42,455 nt of DNA. Origin: Candidatus Azophilus lithoversatilis. GTDB taxonomy: Bacteria > Pseudomonadota > Gammaproteobacteria > Pseudomonadales > Azotimanducaceae. Where the stretch lies: NCBI GenBank assembly GCA_028278675.1, contig JAQAJJ010000006.1, positions 109,492 through 151,946 on the forward strand, written 5' to 3'. Below, piece by piece: positions 9,534-18,265 of the stretch. Each line of letters opens with the position of its first letter. Position 1 is the first letter of the stretch. The notes beneath the pieces were generated by a model, which saw only the letters and a program-made list of their open reading frames with translations, had not been told where the DNA came from and ran no database searches. Made by a program: the position numbers and the translations under genes.

Positions 9534-10613
9534 ATGGCGAAGATAACCTCCGCGACCGCAGGCGCGGCGCGCAGCGGCAATCGGGAACGAGCCTTGAGCG
9601 CCGCCCTCACTCAGATCGAGCGCCAGTTCGGCAAGGGTTCGATGATGCGGCTCGGCGACCGCGAGCGGGTGGCCATCCCCTCCGTATCCACGGGTTCGCT
9701 GGGGCTGGATGTGGCCTTGGGCATCGGCGGGCTGCCTCGGGGCCGGGTGGTCGAAATCTACGGCCCGGAGTCCTCCGGCAAGACCACCCTCACCCTGCAG
9801 GTGATCGCCGAGGCACAGAAGGCTGGCGGCGTGTGCGCCTTCATCGACGCGGAGCATGCCTTGGACCCCATCTATGCGGACTCCTTGGGCGTGGATACGG
9901 AAGACCTGCTGGTCTCGCAGCCGGATACCGGCGAGCAGGCGCTTGAAATTGCCGACATGATCGTTCGCTCCGGGGCGGTGGACGTGGTGGTGGTGGACTC
10001 GGTGGCGGCGCTCACCCCCAAGGCGGAAATCGAGGGTGAGATGGGCGATTCCCATGTCGGCTTGCAGGCCCGCCTGATGAGCCAAGCCCTGCGCAAGATG
10101 ACCGGCTCCATCAAGAATTCCAACACGCTGGTGATCTTCATCAACCAGATTCGAATGAAGATCGGCGTGATGTTCGGCTCGCCCGAAACCACCACCGGCG
10201 GCAACGCGCTGAAGTTCTACTCCTCCGTCCGCTTGGACATCCGCCGCATCGGCGCCGTCAAGGACGGCGATGAGGTCATCGGCAACGAAACCCGGGTCAA
10301 GGTGGTCAAGAACAAGGTGGCGCCACCGTTCCGGCAAACCGAATTCCAGATTCTCTACGCCAAGGGCATCAACCGCATGGGCGAAATCCTGGAGCTTGGG
10401 GTGCAGCAGGGCATCATCGAAAAGTCCGGTGCTTGGTACGCCTACAATTCCGAGCGCATCGGCCAGGGCCGCAAGAACGCGGCCGACTACTTGGAGGCTC
10501 ATCCGGAGATGCGCACTGAAGTGGAGACCGCCATACGGGTTCAGTTGCTGCCGCAGCAGGGGACTGATGAGGCCGCCGACGAAGCCGCTGCCATGCCCGG
10601 TGCGACCAACTGA
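9534..10613 (+). CDS. recA: Recombinase RecA
   Basis: A 359-residue RecA. The P-loop GPESSGKT is at residues 77-84, with Walker B in [10 protein letters not shown] at about 151-160. The DNA-binding L2 region [20 protein letters not shown] and the C-terminal Ala/Glu/Asp-rich tail complete the family pattern. RecA forms filaments on single-stranded DNA, promotes strand exchange and triggers LexA cleavage. The frame is open 16 codons further upstream, but ATG 9534 gives the usual MAKI... start. The upstream 150 bp contain no recognisable CTGT-N8-ACAG LexA box, so SOS control, if present, uses another operator. recX follows 21 bp downstream. Confidence 0.98.
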   Translation: MAKITSATAGAARSGNRERALSAALTQIERQFGKGSMMRLGDRERVAIPSVSTGSLGLDVALGIGGLPRGRVVEIYGPESSGKTTLTLQVIAEAQKAGGVCAFIDAEHALDPIYADSLGVDTEDLLVSQPDTGEQALEIADMIVRSGAVDVVVVDSVAALTPKAEIEGEMGDSHVGLQARLMSQALRKMTGSIKNSNTLVIFINQIRMKIGVMFGSPETTTGGNALKFYSSVRLDIRRIGAVKDGDEVIGNETRVKVVKNKVAPPFRQTEFQILYAKGINRMGEILELGVQQGIIEKSGAWYAYNSERIGQGRKNAADYLEAHPEMRTEVETAIRVQLLPQQGTDEAADEAAAMPGATN

Positions 10614-10634
10614 GGATGCGCCCCCAAGCAAGCC

Positions 10635-11126
10635 ATGATCGGTGCCGAGGCTGAAGAGCGTGACCGGGCGTTGGGCTTGGCCCTGCGTCTATTGGAGCGT
10701 CGTGAGCATGGCCGCGCCGAACTGCGGGCCAAGCTAAAGGCCAAGGGATGCGCTGCGGCGGTGGTCGCCGAAGTGGTCGAGGGCCTGCAGGAGAACGGTG
10801 CCCAAAGTGATGAGCGCTTTGCCGCCGCGCTTGTCCGTCGCCGCATCGATCGGGGATACGGACCTTTGTACATTCGCGCGGAGCTCAACGACCGCCGAGT
10901 GGACGAAACCCTGGCGGAGGACGCGTTGAATCAGCCCCCAGCCTATTGGGCGGATGTGGCGACCCGGGCCTTGGCCAAGAAGTTTCCGAACCGGGATGAA
11001 GGCGAATTGGGTTCCACTGGCAAGGGCGCCAGCTACGCCGCGAAAGCCCGCTTTCTCTCTCGCCGCGGATTCCCACCCGAGCTGATTTATCGCTTGCTCG
11101 AATCGACGGATGAGGGACTGAACTGA
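10635..11126 (+). CDS. recX: Regulatory protein RecX
   Basis: A 163-residue RecX, slightly longer than the roughly 150 residues common in gammaproteobacteria. It consists of three-helix repeats: ALRLLERREHGRAELRAKLKAKG, VVEGLQENGAQSDERFAAALVRRRIDRGYGP, and the C-terminal KARFLSRRGFPPELIYRLLE. RecX binds RecA filaments and limits their activity. It lies 21 bp after recA and is probably cotranscribed. The stop is followed at once by a perfect hairpin, CGTGCG-CTGG-CGCACG (11127-11142), which lacks a T tract. Confidence 0.93.
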   Translation: MIGAEAEERDRALGLALRLLERREHGRAELRAKLKAKGCAAAVVAEVVEGLQENGAQSDERFAAALVRRRIDRGYGPLYIRAELNDRRVDETLAEDALNQPPAYWADVATRALAKKFPNRDEGELGSTGKGASYAAKARFLSRRGFPPELIYRLLESTDEGLN

Positions 11127-11142
11127 CGTGCGCTGGCGCACG
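11127..11142 (+). repeat. Hairpin directly after the recX stop codon
   Basis: CGTGCG and CGCACG form a 6-bp stem around CTGG, beginning on the base after the recX stop. There is no T run, so it is not a classical intrinsic terminator. It may protect the recA-recX mRNA end or belong to the repeat cluster just downstream. Confidence 0.45.
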
Positions 11143-11184
11143 GGATAAGGGGCTCCTGGGCTCGCCATGTCGAGAGCGGGGCAC

Positions 11185-11270
11185 CCGCGCGACTTGACGG
11201 TCGCGTTGTGGTTTCGCTGGCGCGAAACTCCTGTTCAATCGAACGGACCCCCGACCCGGGCATCTTGCCC
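11185..11270 (+). repeat. Paired-hairpin intergenic repeat, copy A
   Basis: The first 51 bp (11185-11235) match 34972-35022 with a single difference, which falls in a loop. Hairpin 1 is CGCGAC-TTGACG-GTCGCG (11188-11205); hairpin 2 is GTTTCGC-TGGC-GCGAAAC (11211-11228). A tail hairpin GGGCA-TCT-TGCCC (11258-11270) is shared in part with sequences at 20.0, 35.0 and 37.5 kb. The unit lies in the recX-alaS gap and carries no gene. The structure resembles REP-type elements. Confidence 0.7.
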
Positions 11271-11352
11271 TCGTCTTGGATTGCACAGATTTCATGGGTG
11301 TTCCCGCCGTCGTTGAGCGGCGTTGATTTGTTCCATAAACGATGCTGCAAGC

Positions 11353-11358
11353 TATACT
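11353..11358 (+). promoter_or_regulatory. Candidate -10 box of the alaS promoter
   Basis: TATACT lies 26 bp before the alaS start. TTGTTC at 11328-11333 is a possible -35 with a long, 19-bp spacer. The same hexamer TATACT is found upstream of glcB. Confidence 0.45.
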
Positions 11359-11384
11359 TGCCGCCTTTTCGCAGGCGAGTTCCC

Positions 11385-13994
11385 ATGAAGACCGCTGAGG
11401 TGCGCCGGGCGTACCTGTCGTTTTTTGAAGGCAAGGGCCACCGAGTGGTTCCGTCAAGCACTTTGGTGCCTCGTGACGACCCGACCCTGCTGTTCACCAA
11501 CGCCGGCATGAACCAATTCAAGGATGCCCTGCTTGGCCGGGAGGATCCGGGCTACAAGCGAGCCGTCTCGTCGCAGCGCTGCGTGCGCGCCGGGGGCAAG
11601 CACAACGATCTCGAAAACGTCGGCTATACGGCCCGTCACCTCACCTTCTTCGAGATGCTCGGCAATTTCAGTTTCGGCGACTATTTCAAAGAGCAAACCA
11701 TCGCTTGGGCTTGGGCGTTCGTGACCGAGGAACTTGGGCTGGCAAAGGAGCGCCTTTGGGTCACCGTGCATCCCACTGACGACGAAAGCCGCCGCCTGTG
11801 GCGGGACAAGATCGGCGTTCGGCCCGAACGGGTGGTCGATCATGGCGACAACTTCTGGGCGATGGGAGATACCGGCCCTTGCGGTCCCTGCACCGAGCTC
11901 TTCTACGATCACGGCCCCGAGGTGCCCGGTGGCCCGCCGGGCTCCGCTGATGAGGATGGCGACCGCTACATCGAGGTCTGGAACCTGGTGTTCCCGCAGT
12001 TCGACCGCGCCGCCGACGGCGAGCTTGTGCCGCTGCCGGCGCCGGGAGTCGATACCGGCATGGGCCTTGAGCGCATGGCCACGGTGCTGCAGGGCGCGCA
12101 AAGCAATTTCGAGATCGATCTTTTTGCCGGCCTCATGCGACGGGCCGGCGAATTCGCCGGCGTCCGCGACCGGGCGGCGACCCTCGCCAATCCGTCGTTC
12201 AGGGTCATCGCGGACCATCTCAGGTCGAGCGCCTTTCTCATCGCCGATGGCGTGGCGCCGGGCAACGAGGACCGAGCCTATGTGCTGCGCCGCATCATCC
12301 GCCGAGGTTTGCGCCACGGATACAAACTGAAGATCAGGGAGCCCTTTTTTCACCAACTGGCCGACGAGCTGGCCGCTGAAATGGGCGACGCCTATCCGCT
12401 GCTGGTGGAGAGGCTGCCCGACGTCAAGCGCACGTTGCTGGCCGAGGAGGAGCGCTTTGCCGAAACGCTCAGCCAGGGCATGGAACTGCTGGAAAGGACG
12501 CTGGCGAGCCAACACGACGACTGCATTTCGGGCGAGGTGCTCTTCAAGCTCTACGACACTTACGGCTTCCCCACCGACCTCACCGCCGACATCGCCCGCG
12601 AGCGGGGCTTGGCCGTTGACATGCCGGGTTTCGAGGCCGAAATGGAGCGCCAGCGGGAGCGGGGCCGGGCGTCGGCGCGCTTCGGCTTCGCCTTGGGGCA
12701 AAAGGTGCGCACGGACTCCAAGGTCGAGTTTTTGGGCTACGCGGGCTGTGCCGGCCAAGGCAAGGTCGTGGCCCTTTTCGACCCGGCGGGGGATGCGGTC
12801 GAGTCCATCGACGAGGGCGCGCAGGGCATCGCCGTTCTCGACCAAACCCCGTTCTACGCGGAGTCGGGTGGTCAGGTGGGAGATACGGGTACGCTTGGCA
12901 ATGGCGGCACCTGTTTCGAGGTCTCGGACACCATCGCTGCCGGCGACCAGCACCTGCACATCGGCAAGCTGGCCCAGGGCGAGATTCGCGTGGGCGACAC
13001 CGTGGCGGCGGAAGTCGATGCCGAGCGGCGCCGGCTGATACGGGCCAACCATTCGGCGACGCACCTGCTGCACGCGGCTCTGCGCCGTGTGCTCGGTGAT
13101 CATGTTCAGCAACGCGGCTCGCTGGTGGACGCCAACCGGCTGCGCTTCGACTTTTCCCACGGCCAGCCGGTCAGCGATGCCGAGATCGACGCCATTGAGC
13201 GGCTGGTGAACGATCAAATCCAGGCCAACAGCGAAGTCGCCACCCGTCACATGAGTTACCCGGAAGCGATGGAAAGCGGTGCCGTGGCGCTGTTCGGTGA
13301 GAAGTACGGCGACCGAGTGCGGGTGCTGGCCATGGGCGGCGACTACTCCGTTGAGCTCTGCGGCGGCACCCATGTGGCCCGGACCGGGGACATTGGCCTT
13401 TGCAAGGTCACCAGCGAGTCCGGCATCGCCGCCGGCGTGCGCCGCATCGAGGCGGTCACCGGCAACGCGGCACTGGCCCGCATGGCCGATTCGGAGCGCC
13501 GCTTAAGCCAGTTGGCCGAGGCGCTCAAGACGACCCCGGCGGAACTGCATGAACGGCTGCTCGCCGTGCTCGACGAAAACCAGGCATTGAAAAAGGCGTT
13601 GCGAGCGGCCACCGACCGCTTGGCTCGGGACGAAGGCAGCGGCCTTGCCGAGGGAGCTCGAGATGTCAACGGCGTCAAGGTGGTCGCTGCCGAAGCGCCG
13701 GGCGATGCCAAGGCGATGATGCAGACGCTCGACCTGCTCAAGTCGCAGCTCGACCGCTATGTCATCGTGCTCGGGCAGGCCAGCGGCGGCAGGGTCAGCC
13801 TGGTGGCTGCCCTGTCCCCGAACCTGACGGACGTCATTCAGGCACCGGAATTGATCAAGGCGGTCGGCGTGCAAGTTGGCGCCCGCGGCGGCGGCCGGCC
13901 GGAGCTGGCCCGCGCCGGTGGCGGCGAGCAGGTCGATCGACTCGCCGGGGCTTTGGCCGGCGTCGCCGATTGGGTGCGTGAGCGGGTGGCCTGA
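11385..13994 (+). CDS. alaS: Alanyl-tRNA synthetase
   Basis: An 869-residue enzyme, near the 876 of E. coli AlaRS, that charges tRNA-Ala. The class II catalytic domain begins at the N-terminus (VRRAYLSFFEGKGH, then LLFTNAGMNQFKD) and includes GDTGPCGPCTELFYDHG. The editing domain carries HSATHLLH near residue 556 and the zinc motif CGGTHV near 659. The C-terminal oligomerisation domain (C-Ala, GGGRPELARAGG) is complete. The frame is open 59 codons upstream, but ATG 11385 starts the standard MKTAEVR sequence. lysC begins one base after its stop. Confidence 0.97.
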   Translation: MKTAEVRRAYLSFFEGKGHRVVPSSTLVPRDDPTLLFTNAGMNQFKDALLGREDPGYKRAVSSQRCVRAGGKHNDLENVGYTARHLTFFEMLGNFSFGDYFKEQTIAWAWAFVTEELGLAKERLWVTVHPTDDESRRLWRDKIGVRPERVVDHGDNFWAMGDTGPCGPCTELFYDHGPEVPGGPPGSADEDGDRYIEVWNLVFPQFDRAADGELVPLPAPGVDTGMGLERMATVLQGAQSNFEIDLFAGLMRRAGEFAGVRDRAATLANPSFRVIADHLRSSAFLIADGVAPGNEDRAYVLRRIIRRGLRHGYKLKIREPFFHQLADELAAEMGDAYPLLVERLPDVKRTLLAEEERFAETLSQGMELLERTLASQHDDCISGEVLFKLYDTYGFPTDLTADIARERGLAVDMPGFEAEMERQRERGRASARFGFALGQKVRTDSKVEFLGYAGCAGQGKVVALFDPAGDAVESIDEGAQGIAVLDQTPFYAESGGQVGDTGTLGNGGTCFEVSDTIAAGDQHLHIGKLAQGEIRVGDTVAAEVDAERRRLIRANHSATHLLHAALRRVLGDHVQQRGSLVDANRLRFDFSHGQPVSDAEIDAIERLVNDQIQANSEVATRHMSYPEAMESGAVALFGEKYGDRVRVLAMGGDYSVELCGGTHVARTGDIGLCKVTSESGIAAGVRRIEAVTGNAALARMADSERRLSQLAEALKTTPAELHERLLAVLDENQALKKALRAATDRLARDEGSGLAEGARDVNGVKVVAAEAPGDAKAMMQTLDLLKSQLDRYVIVLGQASGGRVSLVAALSPNLTDVIQAPELIKAVGVQVGARGGGRPELARAGGGEQVDRLAGALAGVADWVRERVA

Positions 13995-13995
13995 G

Positions 13996-15219
13996 ATGGC
14001 TCTGGTCGTTCAAAAATACGGTGGCACCAGCGTCGGCAGCGTCGAGAAGATACGCGCGGTCGCCAAACGAGTCGCCGATGCGCGTGATGCCGGGCACAAG
14101 GTGATCGTGGTGCTTTCGGCGATGGCCGGTGAGACGGATCGTCTTCAGGACCTCGGTTCGGCCGTTTCGGCGAGGCCGGCTGCGGAGGAGATGGACGTGT
14201 TGCTGGCGTCCGGGGAGCAGGCCTCCATCGCCCTGCTCGCCATCGCGCTCAAGGACCTGGGCCATCCCAGCCGCTCCTATCTGGCGCATCAGGTGGGCAT
14301 CCGCACGGACGCTGATCACCAGCGGGCCCGGATCGAGCGGATCGATACAAGCGCTTTGCGCGAATCGTTGGCCGCGGGCGTGACGCCAGTGGTGGCGGGT
14401 TTCCAAGGCATCGACGGATCCGGCAGGCTCACCACCTTGGGCCGCGGCGGTTCGGACACCACCGCGGTTGCCGTGGCGGCCGCGGTTGAGGCGGACGAAT
14501 GCCAAATCTGCACCGACGTGGACGGCGTGTGCACCGCCGATCCGAGGATCGTGGCGGATGCCCGCCGCCTCGACCACATCACCTTCGAGGAGATGTTCGA
14601 ACTGGCCAGCCTCGGCTCCAGGGTGCTGCATCCGCGGTCAGTTGAGTTTGCCGGCAAGTACGCGGTGCCGCTGCGTGTTTTGTCGAGTTTCGCGACCGGC
14701 GGCGGCACCCTCATCACCGTGGAGAGCGAATCTATGGAACAGCCCATTGTCTCCGGCATTGCCCATGCGCGCGATGAAGCCAAGATCACCATGTCCGGGG
14801 TGCCGGACGTGCCGGGCGTCGCATCGAAGATCCTCGGTCCGGTGGGCCGGGCACCCATCGAAGTGGACATGATCGTGCAGAACACCGGTGCCGATGGGCT
14901 GACCGACTTCACCTTCACCGTGAAACGCGGCGATTATGCGAGGACCTTGGAGTTGCTGCAGCCGGTTGGCGGGGAACTCGGCGCCCGGTCGATCTCCGGG
15001 GACGACCAGATCGCCAAGGTGTCGGTGGTCGGCGTCGGCATGCGCTCCCACGCGGGCGTCGCCATGCGGGTGTTCGACACCTTGGCCGCGGAGAACATCA
15101 ACATTCAGATGATCTCGACGTCGGAAATCAAAATATCGGTGGTGGTCGCGGAACGGTACATGGAACTGGCGGTGCGGGCGCTGCACGGTGCATTTGAACT
15201 TAGCGAGCCGAACGGTTGA
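13996..15219 (+). CDS. lysC: Aspartate kinase
   Basis: A 407-residue aspartokinase that phosphorylates aspartate at the head of lysine, methionine, threonine and diaminopimelate synthesis. The N-terminal signature KYGGTSVGSVEKI is at residues 6-18, followed by VVVLSAMAGETD, the GRGGSDTTAVA motif near 150 and CTDVDGVCTADPR. Two ACT domains occupy the last 150 residues (ITMSGVPDVPGVASKI and VSVVGVGMRSHAGVAMRVF), implying allosteric feedback. The alaS-lysC neighbourhood is as in Pseudomonas, where csrA comes next; here a MaoC-like gene follows. The start 1 bp after alaS suggests coupled translation. Confidence 0.95.
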   Translation: MALVVQKYGGTSVGSVEKIRAVAKRVADARDAGHKVIVVLSAMAGETDRLQDLGSAVSARPAAEEMDVLLASGEQASIALLAIALKDLGHPSRSYLAHQVGIRTDADHQRARIERIDTSALRESLAAGVTPVVAGFQGIDGSGRLTTLGRGGSDTTAVAVAAAVEADECQICTDVDGVCTADPRIVADARRLDHITFEEMFELASLGSRVLHPRSVEFAGKYAVPLRVLSSFATGGGTLITVESESMEQPIVSGIAHARDEAKITMSGVPDVPGVASKILGPVGRAPIEVDMIVQNTGADGLTDFTFTVKRGDYARTLELLQPVGGELGARSISGDDQIAKVSVVGVGMRSHAGVAMRVFDTLAAENINIQMISTSEIKISVVVAERYMELAVRALHGAFELSEPNG

Positions 15220-15221
15220 CC

Positions 15222-15305
15222 AGGCGATGCCTTCCAACAGCCCAATCGAGGGCGGTGCGAAGCGCCGTTCCTCCCCGCGGTCAAGAATGCCGGAGGGAGT
15301 GAGCC
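15222..15305 (+). promoter_or_regulatory. Leader of the MaoC-like gene, related to the glcB leader
   Basis: It contains AGGCGATGCCT (15223-15233), also found in the leaders at 2.0 and 26.3 kb. A hairpin CGGTGC-GAA-GCGCCG (15253-15267) follows, then TTCCTCCCCGCGGTCAAGAA, and the ribosome binding site GGAGG (15292-15296). CCTCC (15270-15274) can pair with GGAGG, giving the same start-site closing stem as in the other leaders. The similarity is weaker than that between the glcB and ThuA leaders. Confidence 0.4.
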
Positions 15306-16172
15306 ATGCCCTATGATTCGACGCTCGTGGGCCAAGCCACCGAGCCCTTCCGCCACGAGGTGGATGCCCGTTGGATCATGTCCTATGCCGCGGGGCTCAA
15401 CGACTTCAACCCGGCCTACTTGCGCACCGACCTCGCCAAGCCGGTGGCCCACCCCTTGTTTCCGGTGTGCTTGGAATGGCCCGCCATCCTCGGCAGCCGG
15501 CACTTGCCCGGCTCTGATGCCCTGACACCCGAGGAGGCGGCCCGCAGCGTTCACGCCGCCCATGATCTGCACATTCTGCGGCCCATTGCGGAAGGTGAAA
15601 CCCTGACCACCCAGGCGACGGTCACCGGCCTGGAAGCCATCGGCCCCGGCGTTGCCGTGACCACCCGGCTCGACACGCGCGATGCCGACGGCGAAGCGGT
15701 GGCGCGCACTTGGCAGCTCGGCATCGCCAGAGGCGTCGCGCTCAACGGCGCAGCAAGGCAGTCGCAGCCACCGCCGCCCCGCCCGTCGCTGCCATCGCCG
15801 TGGCGACTGCCGCAACGCTTCTCCATTCCCATCGCGGCCAATGCGGCCCACGTTTACACCGAGTGCGCACGCATCTGGAACCCGATCCACACTGACCGGC
15901 GCGTGGCGTTGGCCGCGGGCCTGCCGGACATCATCCTGCACGGTACGGCGACCTTGGCGCTGGCGATTTCCAAGCTGGTCGATGAGTTTCTCGATGGCGA
16001 GCCGCGACAGGTGCGGCGCGTTGGCGGCCGCTTCCGGGCCATGGTGCTGATGCCTTCGGTCATTGCCGTCGAAGTGCTTGGGCAAATCGAGGACACCTTG
16101 TTCTTCCAAGTGTTGACGGAAGACCGGAAGCCCGCTGTCAGTCAAGGCTATTTGACCTACGGCGCTGCATGA
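15306..16172 (+). CDS. MaoC-like dehydratase-family protein (double hot-dog)
   Basis: A 288-residue protein with two hot-dog halves, as in MaoC/type 2 enoyl-CoA hydratases. The N-terminal half (about 1-140) contains SYAAGLNDFNPAYLR. A Pro-rich linker lies near 150-170. The C-terminal half carries the hydratase-like motif RIWNPIHTDRRVALAAG followed by GLPDIILHGTATLAL, with the Asn/His dyad region. Such proteins add water to enoyl-CoA thioesters; the substrate here is unknown, and IWNPIHTD is a variant of the usual SGDxNPIHxD. The ATG follows GGAGG. Its stop overlaps the selO start by 4 bp. Confidence 0.8.
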   Translation: MPYDSTLVGQATEPFRHEVDARWIMSYAAGLNDFNPAYLRTDLAKPVAHPLFPVCLEWPAILGSRHLPGSDALTPEEAARSVHAAHDLHILRPIAEGETLTTQATVTGLEAIGPGVAVTTRLDTRDADGEAVARTWQLGIARGVALNGAARQSQPPPPRPSLPSPWRLPQRFSIPIAANAAHVYTECARIWNPIHTDRRVALAAGLPDIILHGTATLALAISKLVDEFLDGEPRQVRRVGGRFRAMVLMPSVIAVEVLGQIEDTLFFQVLTEDRKPAVSQGYLTYGAA

Positions 16173-17761
16173 GCCTCCAAGCGCTGGCTTTCGACAATCG
16201 GTTCACCCGCGAACTGCCGGCGGACCCCATCACGGGCAGCGCTCGGCGGCAGATTCGCGGAGCGCTCTATTCGCGGGTGTCGCCGACGCCGGCGGTGGCG
16301 CCGCAATTGCTCGCCTACGCCATCGAAGTGGCCGAGTTGATCGGCCTTTCGGAGAAGGACTGCGCGTCGGACGCCTTTTTGCAGGCGTTTTCCGGCAATC
16401 GGGTGCTGGCCGGCATGGATCCGCACGCCACCTGCTACGGCGGTCATCAATTCGGCAACTGGGCGGGCCAGTTGGGCGACGGCCGAGCCATCAATCTCGG
16501 CGAAGTGGTTGGGCCCGAGGGTCGCCAAACCCTGCAGCTCAAGGGCGCGGGACCGACCCCCTACGCCCGCACCGCCGATGGGTTGGCGGTGCTGCGCTCC
16601 TCGCTGCGCGAATTCCTGTGCAGCGAGGCCATGCACCACCTCGACGTGCCCACCACGCGGGCGCTGAGCCTGGCGCTGACCGGCGAGAGCGTGGTGCGGG
16701 ACATGCTCTACGACGGGCATCCGGCGCCAGAGCCGGGGGCGGTGGTTTGCCGGGTGGCGCCCTCGTTCACCCGCTTTGGCCACTTTCAGATGCTCGCCGC
16801 CCGGGGCGAGGTGGACTTGTTGCGAGCGTTTTTCGATCACACGGTGGCGGCGGACTTCCCCGATCTGTTGGAGGGCACCGCAGCCGACGATGCGGGTCTC
16901 CCCTTGGCCTGGTTCACCGATGTCTGTGAACGCACCGCGGCGATGGTGGCGCACTGGATGCGGGTGGGCTTCGTCCACGGGGTGATGAACACGGACAACA
17001 TGTCAGTGCTGGGTTTGACCATCGACTACGGCCCATACGGCTGGCTTGAGGACTACGACCCAAACTGGACCCCGAACACCACCGACGCCGCCGGGCGTCG
17101 CTACCGCTTCGCCAACCAGCCAGCCGTCGCCCAATGGAATCTGCTGCAGCTTGCCAACGCCATCTACCCCTTGATTGGCGAGGCGGCGCCATTGGAGGAA
17201 GCGCTCAGGGAGTTTGAGGCCCGCTACATGGCCCATTGGCGCGCGATGATGAGCGCCAAGCTCGGCTTTGCATCCCTCGTGGAATCCGACAGCGGCTTGC
17301 TTGATGAACTCGACGCCGTTCTGCAGTTAACCGAGACCGACATGACGCTGTTCTATCGCGCTCTGGCCGATTTGTCGCCCGCCCTGCTGGACGGCGATGG
17401 TTCGCCCATTGACTGCTTGATGCCCGTCTTCTACCGCCCCGATGAAGTGGCCGGTGAGCGGCGCGAGCGCATCAATGCCTGGCTGCGCGCCTACTTGATG
17501 CGCACCCGACAGGAAGGCCGCCCCGCCAGTGAGCGCCGGGCGGCGATGAACGCGGCGAATCCGAAGTACGTGTTGCGCAACTACTTGGCGCAGATGGCCA
17601 TCGACAAGGCGGAGGCGGGCGATGCGTCGTTGCTCCACGAGCTTCAGGATGTCCTCCGCAACCCCTACGCCGAGCAGCCCGGCAAGGACCACTTCGCGGA
17701 AAAGCGCCCGGAATGGGCCCGTACCCGGGTGGGCTGCTCGCAGCTCTCCTGCAGTTCCTAA
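16169..17761 (+). CDS. selO: Protein adenylyltransferase SelO (YdiU family)
   Basis: A 530-residue SelO pseudokinase-fold enzyme, which in characterised members transfers AMP from ATP to proteins during redox stress. Family marks are GMDPHATCYGGHQFGNW near residue 80, the nucleotide-binding LKGAGPTPYAR, HGVMNTDNMS with the catalytic-loop aspartate, and the DFG-like DYGPYGWLEDY. The C-terminus GCSQLSCSS ends with a cysteine where the animal homologue has selenocysteine. The fold and key residues look complete and the length is slightly above average. It overlaps the MaoC-like gene (ATGA), so the two share a transcript. No known functional link between them is evident. Confidence 0.94.
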   Translation: MSLQALAFDNRFTRELPADPITGSARRQIRGALYSRVSPTPAVAPQLLAYAIEVAELIGLSEKDCASDAFLQAFSGNRVLAGMDPHATCYGGHQFGNWAGQLGDGRAINLGEVVGPEGRQTLQLKGAGPTPYARTADGLAVLRSSLREFLCSEAMHHLDVPTTRALSLALTGESVVRDMLYDGHPAPEPGAVVCRVAPSFTRFGHFQMLAARGEVDLLRAFFDHTVAADFPDLLEGTAADDAGLPLAWFTDVCERTAAMVAHWMRVGFVHGVMNTDNMSVLGLTIDYGPYGWLEDYDPNWTPNTTDAAGRRYRFANQPAVAQWNLLQLANAIYPLIGEAAPLEEALREFEARYMAHWRAMMSAKLGFASLVESDSGLLDELDAVLQLTETDMTLFYRALADLSPALLDGDGSPIDCLMPVFYRPDEVAGERRERINAWLRAYLMRTRQEGRPASERRAAMNAANPKYVLRNYLAQMAIDKAEAGDASLLHELQDVLRNPYAEQPGKDHFAEKRPEWARTRVGCSQLSCSS

Positions 17762-17782
17762 ACATAAATTGAGGGAAATCCC

Positions 17783-18265
17783 ATGACCACACTCAACGAG
17801 ATCGCCCCGTCCTTCATCGACATGGCGCACCGCATCGTCTGGTGCTCAGCGGCGACGGTCGATGCCAAGGGCCGTCCGCGCGCCCGCGTGCTGCATCCCA
17901 TCTGGCAATGGGAGGGTGCCGAACTGACCGGCTGGATCGCCACCGGCCCCACGCCGATCAAGCGGGCGCACTTGGCGGCGAGCCCGCACCTCTCCTGCAA
18001 CTACTGGTCGCCGAACCAGGACACCTGCGTCGCCGAATGCCACGCGGAGTGGGCGTTCGACGATGCCACCCGGCAAATGGTCTGGGACCTGTTCGCCGAC
18101 GGTCCGGCGCCGGTCGGCTACGACCCGTCCATCATCCCCGGCTGGGACAATGCCGCATCACCCACCTTCGCAGCGCTCAAGCTGCGCCCCTGGCGCATCC
18201 GCGTAATGGCCGGTGCCGTCATGATGAAGGGCGAGGGTGCGCCGTTGGTTTGGCAAGCTGATTAG
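17783..18265 (+). CDS. Pyridoxamine 5'-phosphate oxidase family (FMN-binding) protein
   Basis: A 160-residue split-barrel protein. The N-terminal segment IVWCSAATVDAKGRPRARVLHPIW and the strand pattern that follows are typical of the PNPOx-like FMN-binding superfamily. The C-terminal RPWRIRVM corresponds to the last barrel strand. It lacks the features of true PdxH and belongs with the general FMN or F420 oxidoreductases of unknown substrate. A ribosome binding site GAGGG lies before the ATG, and it is 21 bp downstream of selO. Its stop codon overlaps that of the convergent SDR gene by 4 bp. Confidence 0.75.
   Translation: MTTLNEIAPSFIDMAHRIVWCSAATVDAKGRPRARVLHPIWQWEGAELTGWIATGPTPIKRAHLAASPHLSCNYWSPNQDTCVAECHAEWAFDDATRQMVWDLFADGPAPVGYDPSIIPGWDNAASPTFAALKLRPWRIRVMAGAVMMKGEGAPLVWQAD

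Noticed and set aside
11454-13373. Long antisense open frame of 639 codons
   Set aside because: It lies entirely opposite alaS and has no recognisable motif.
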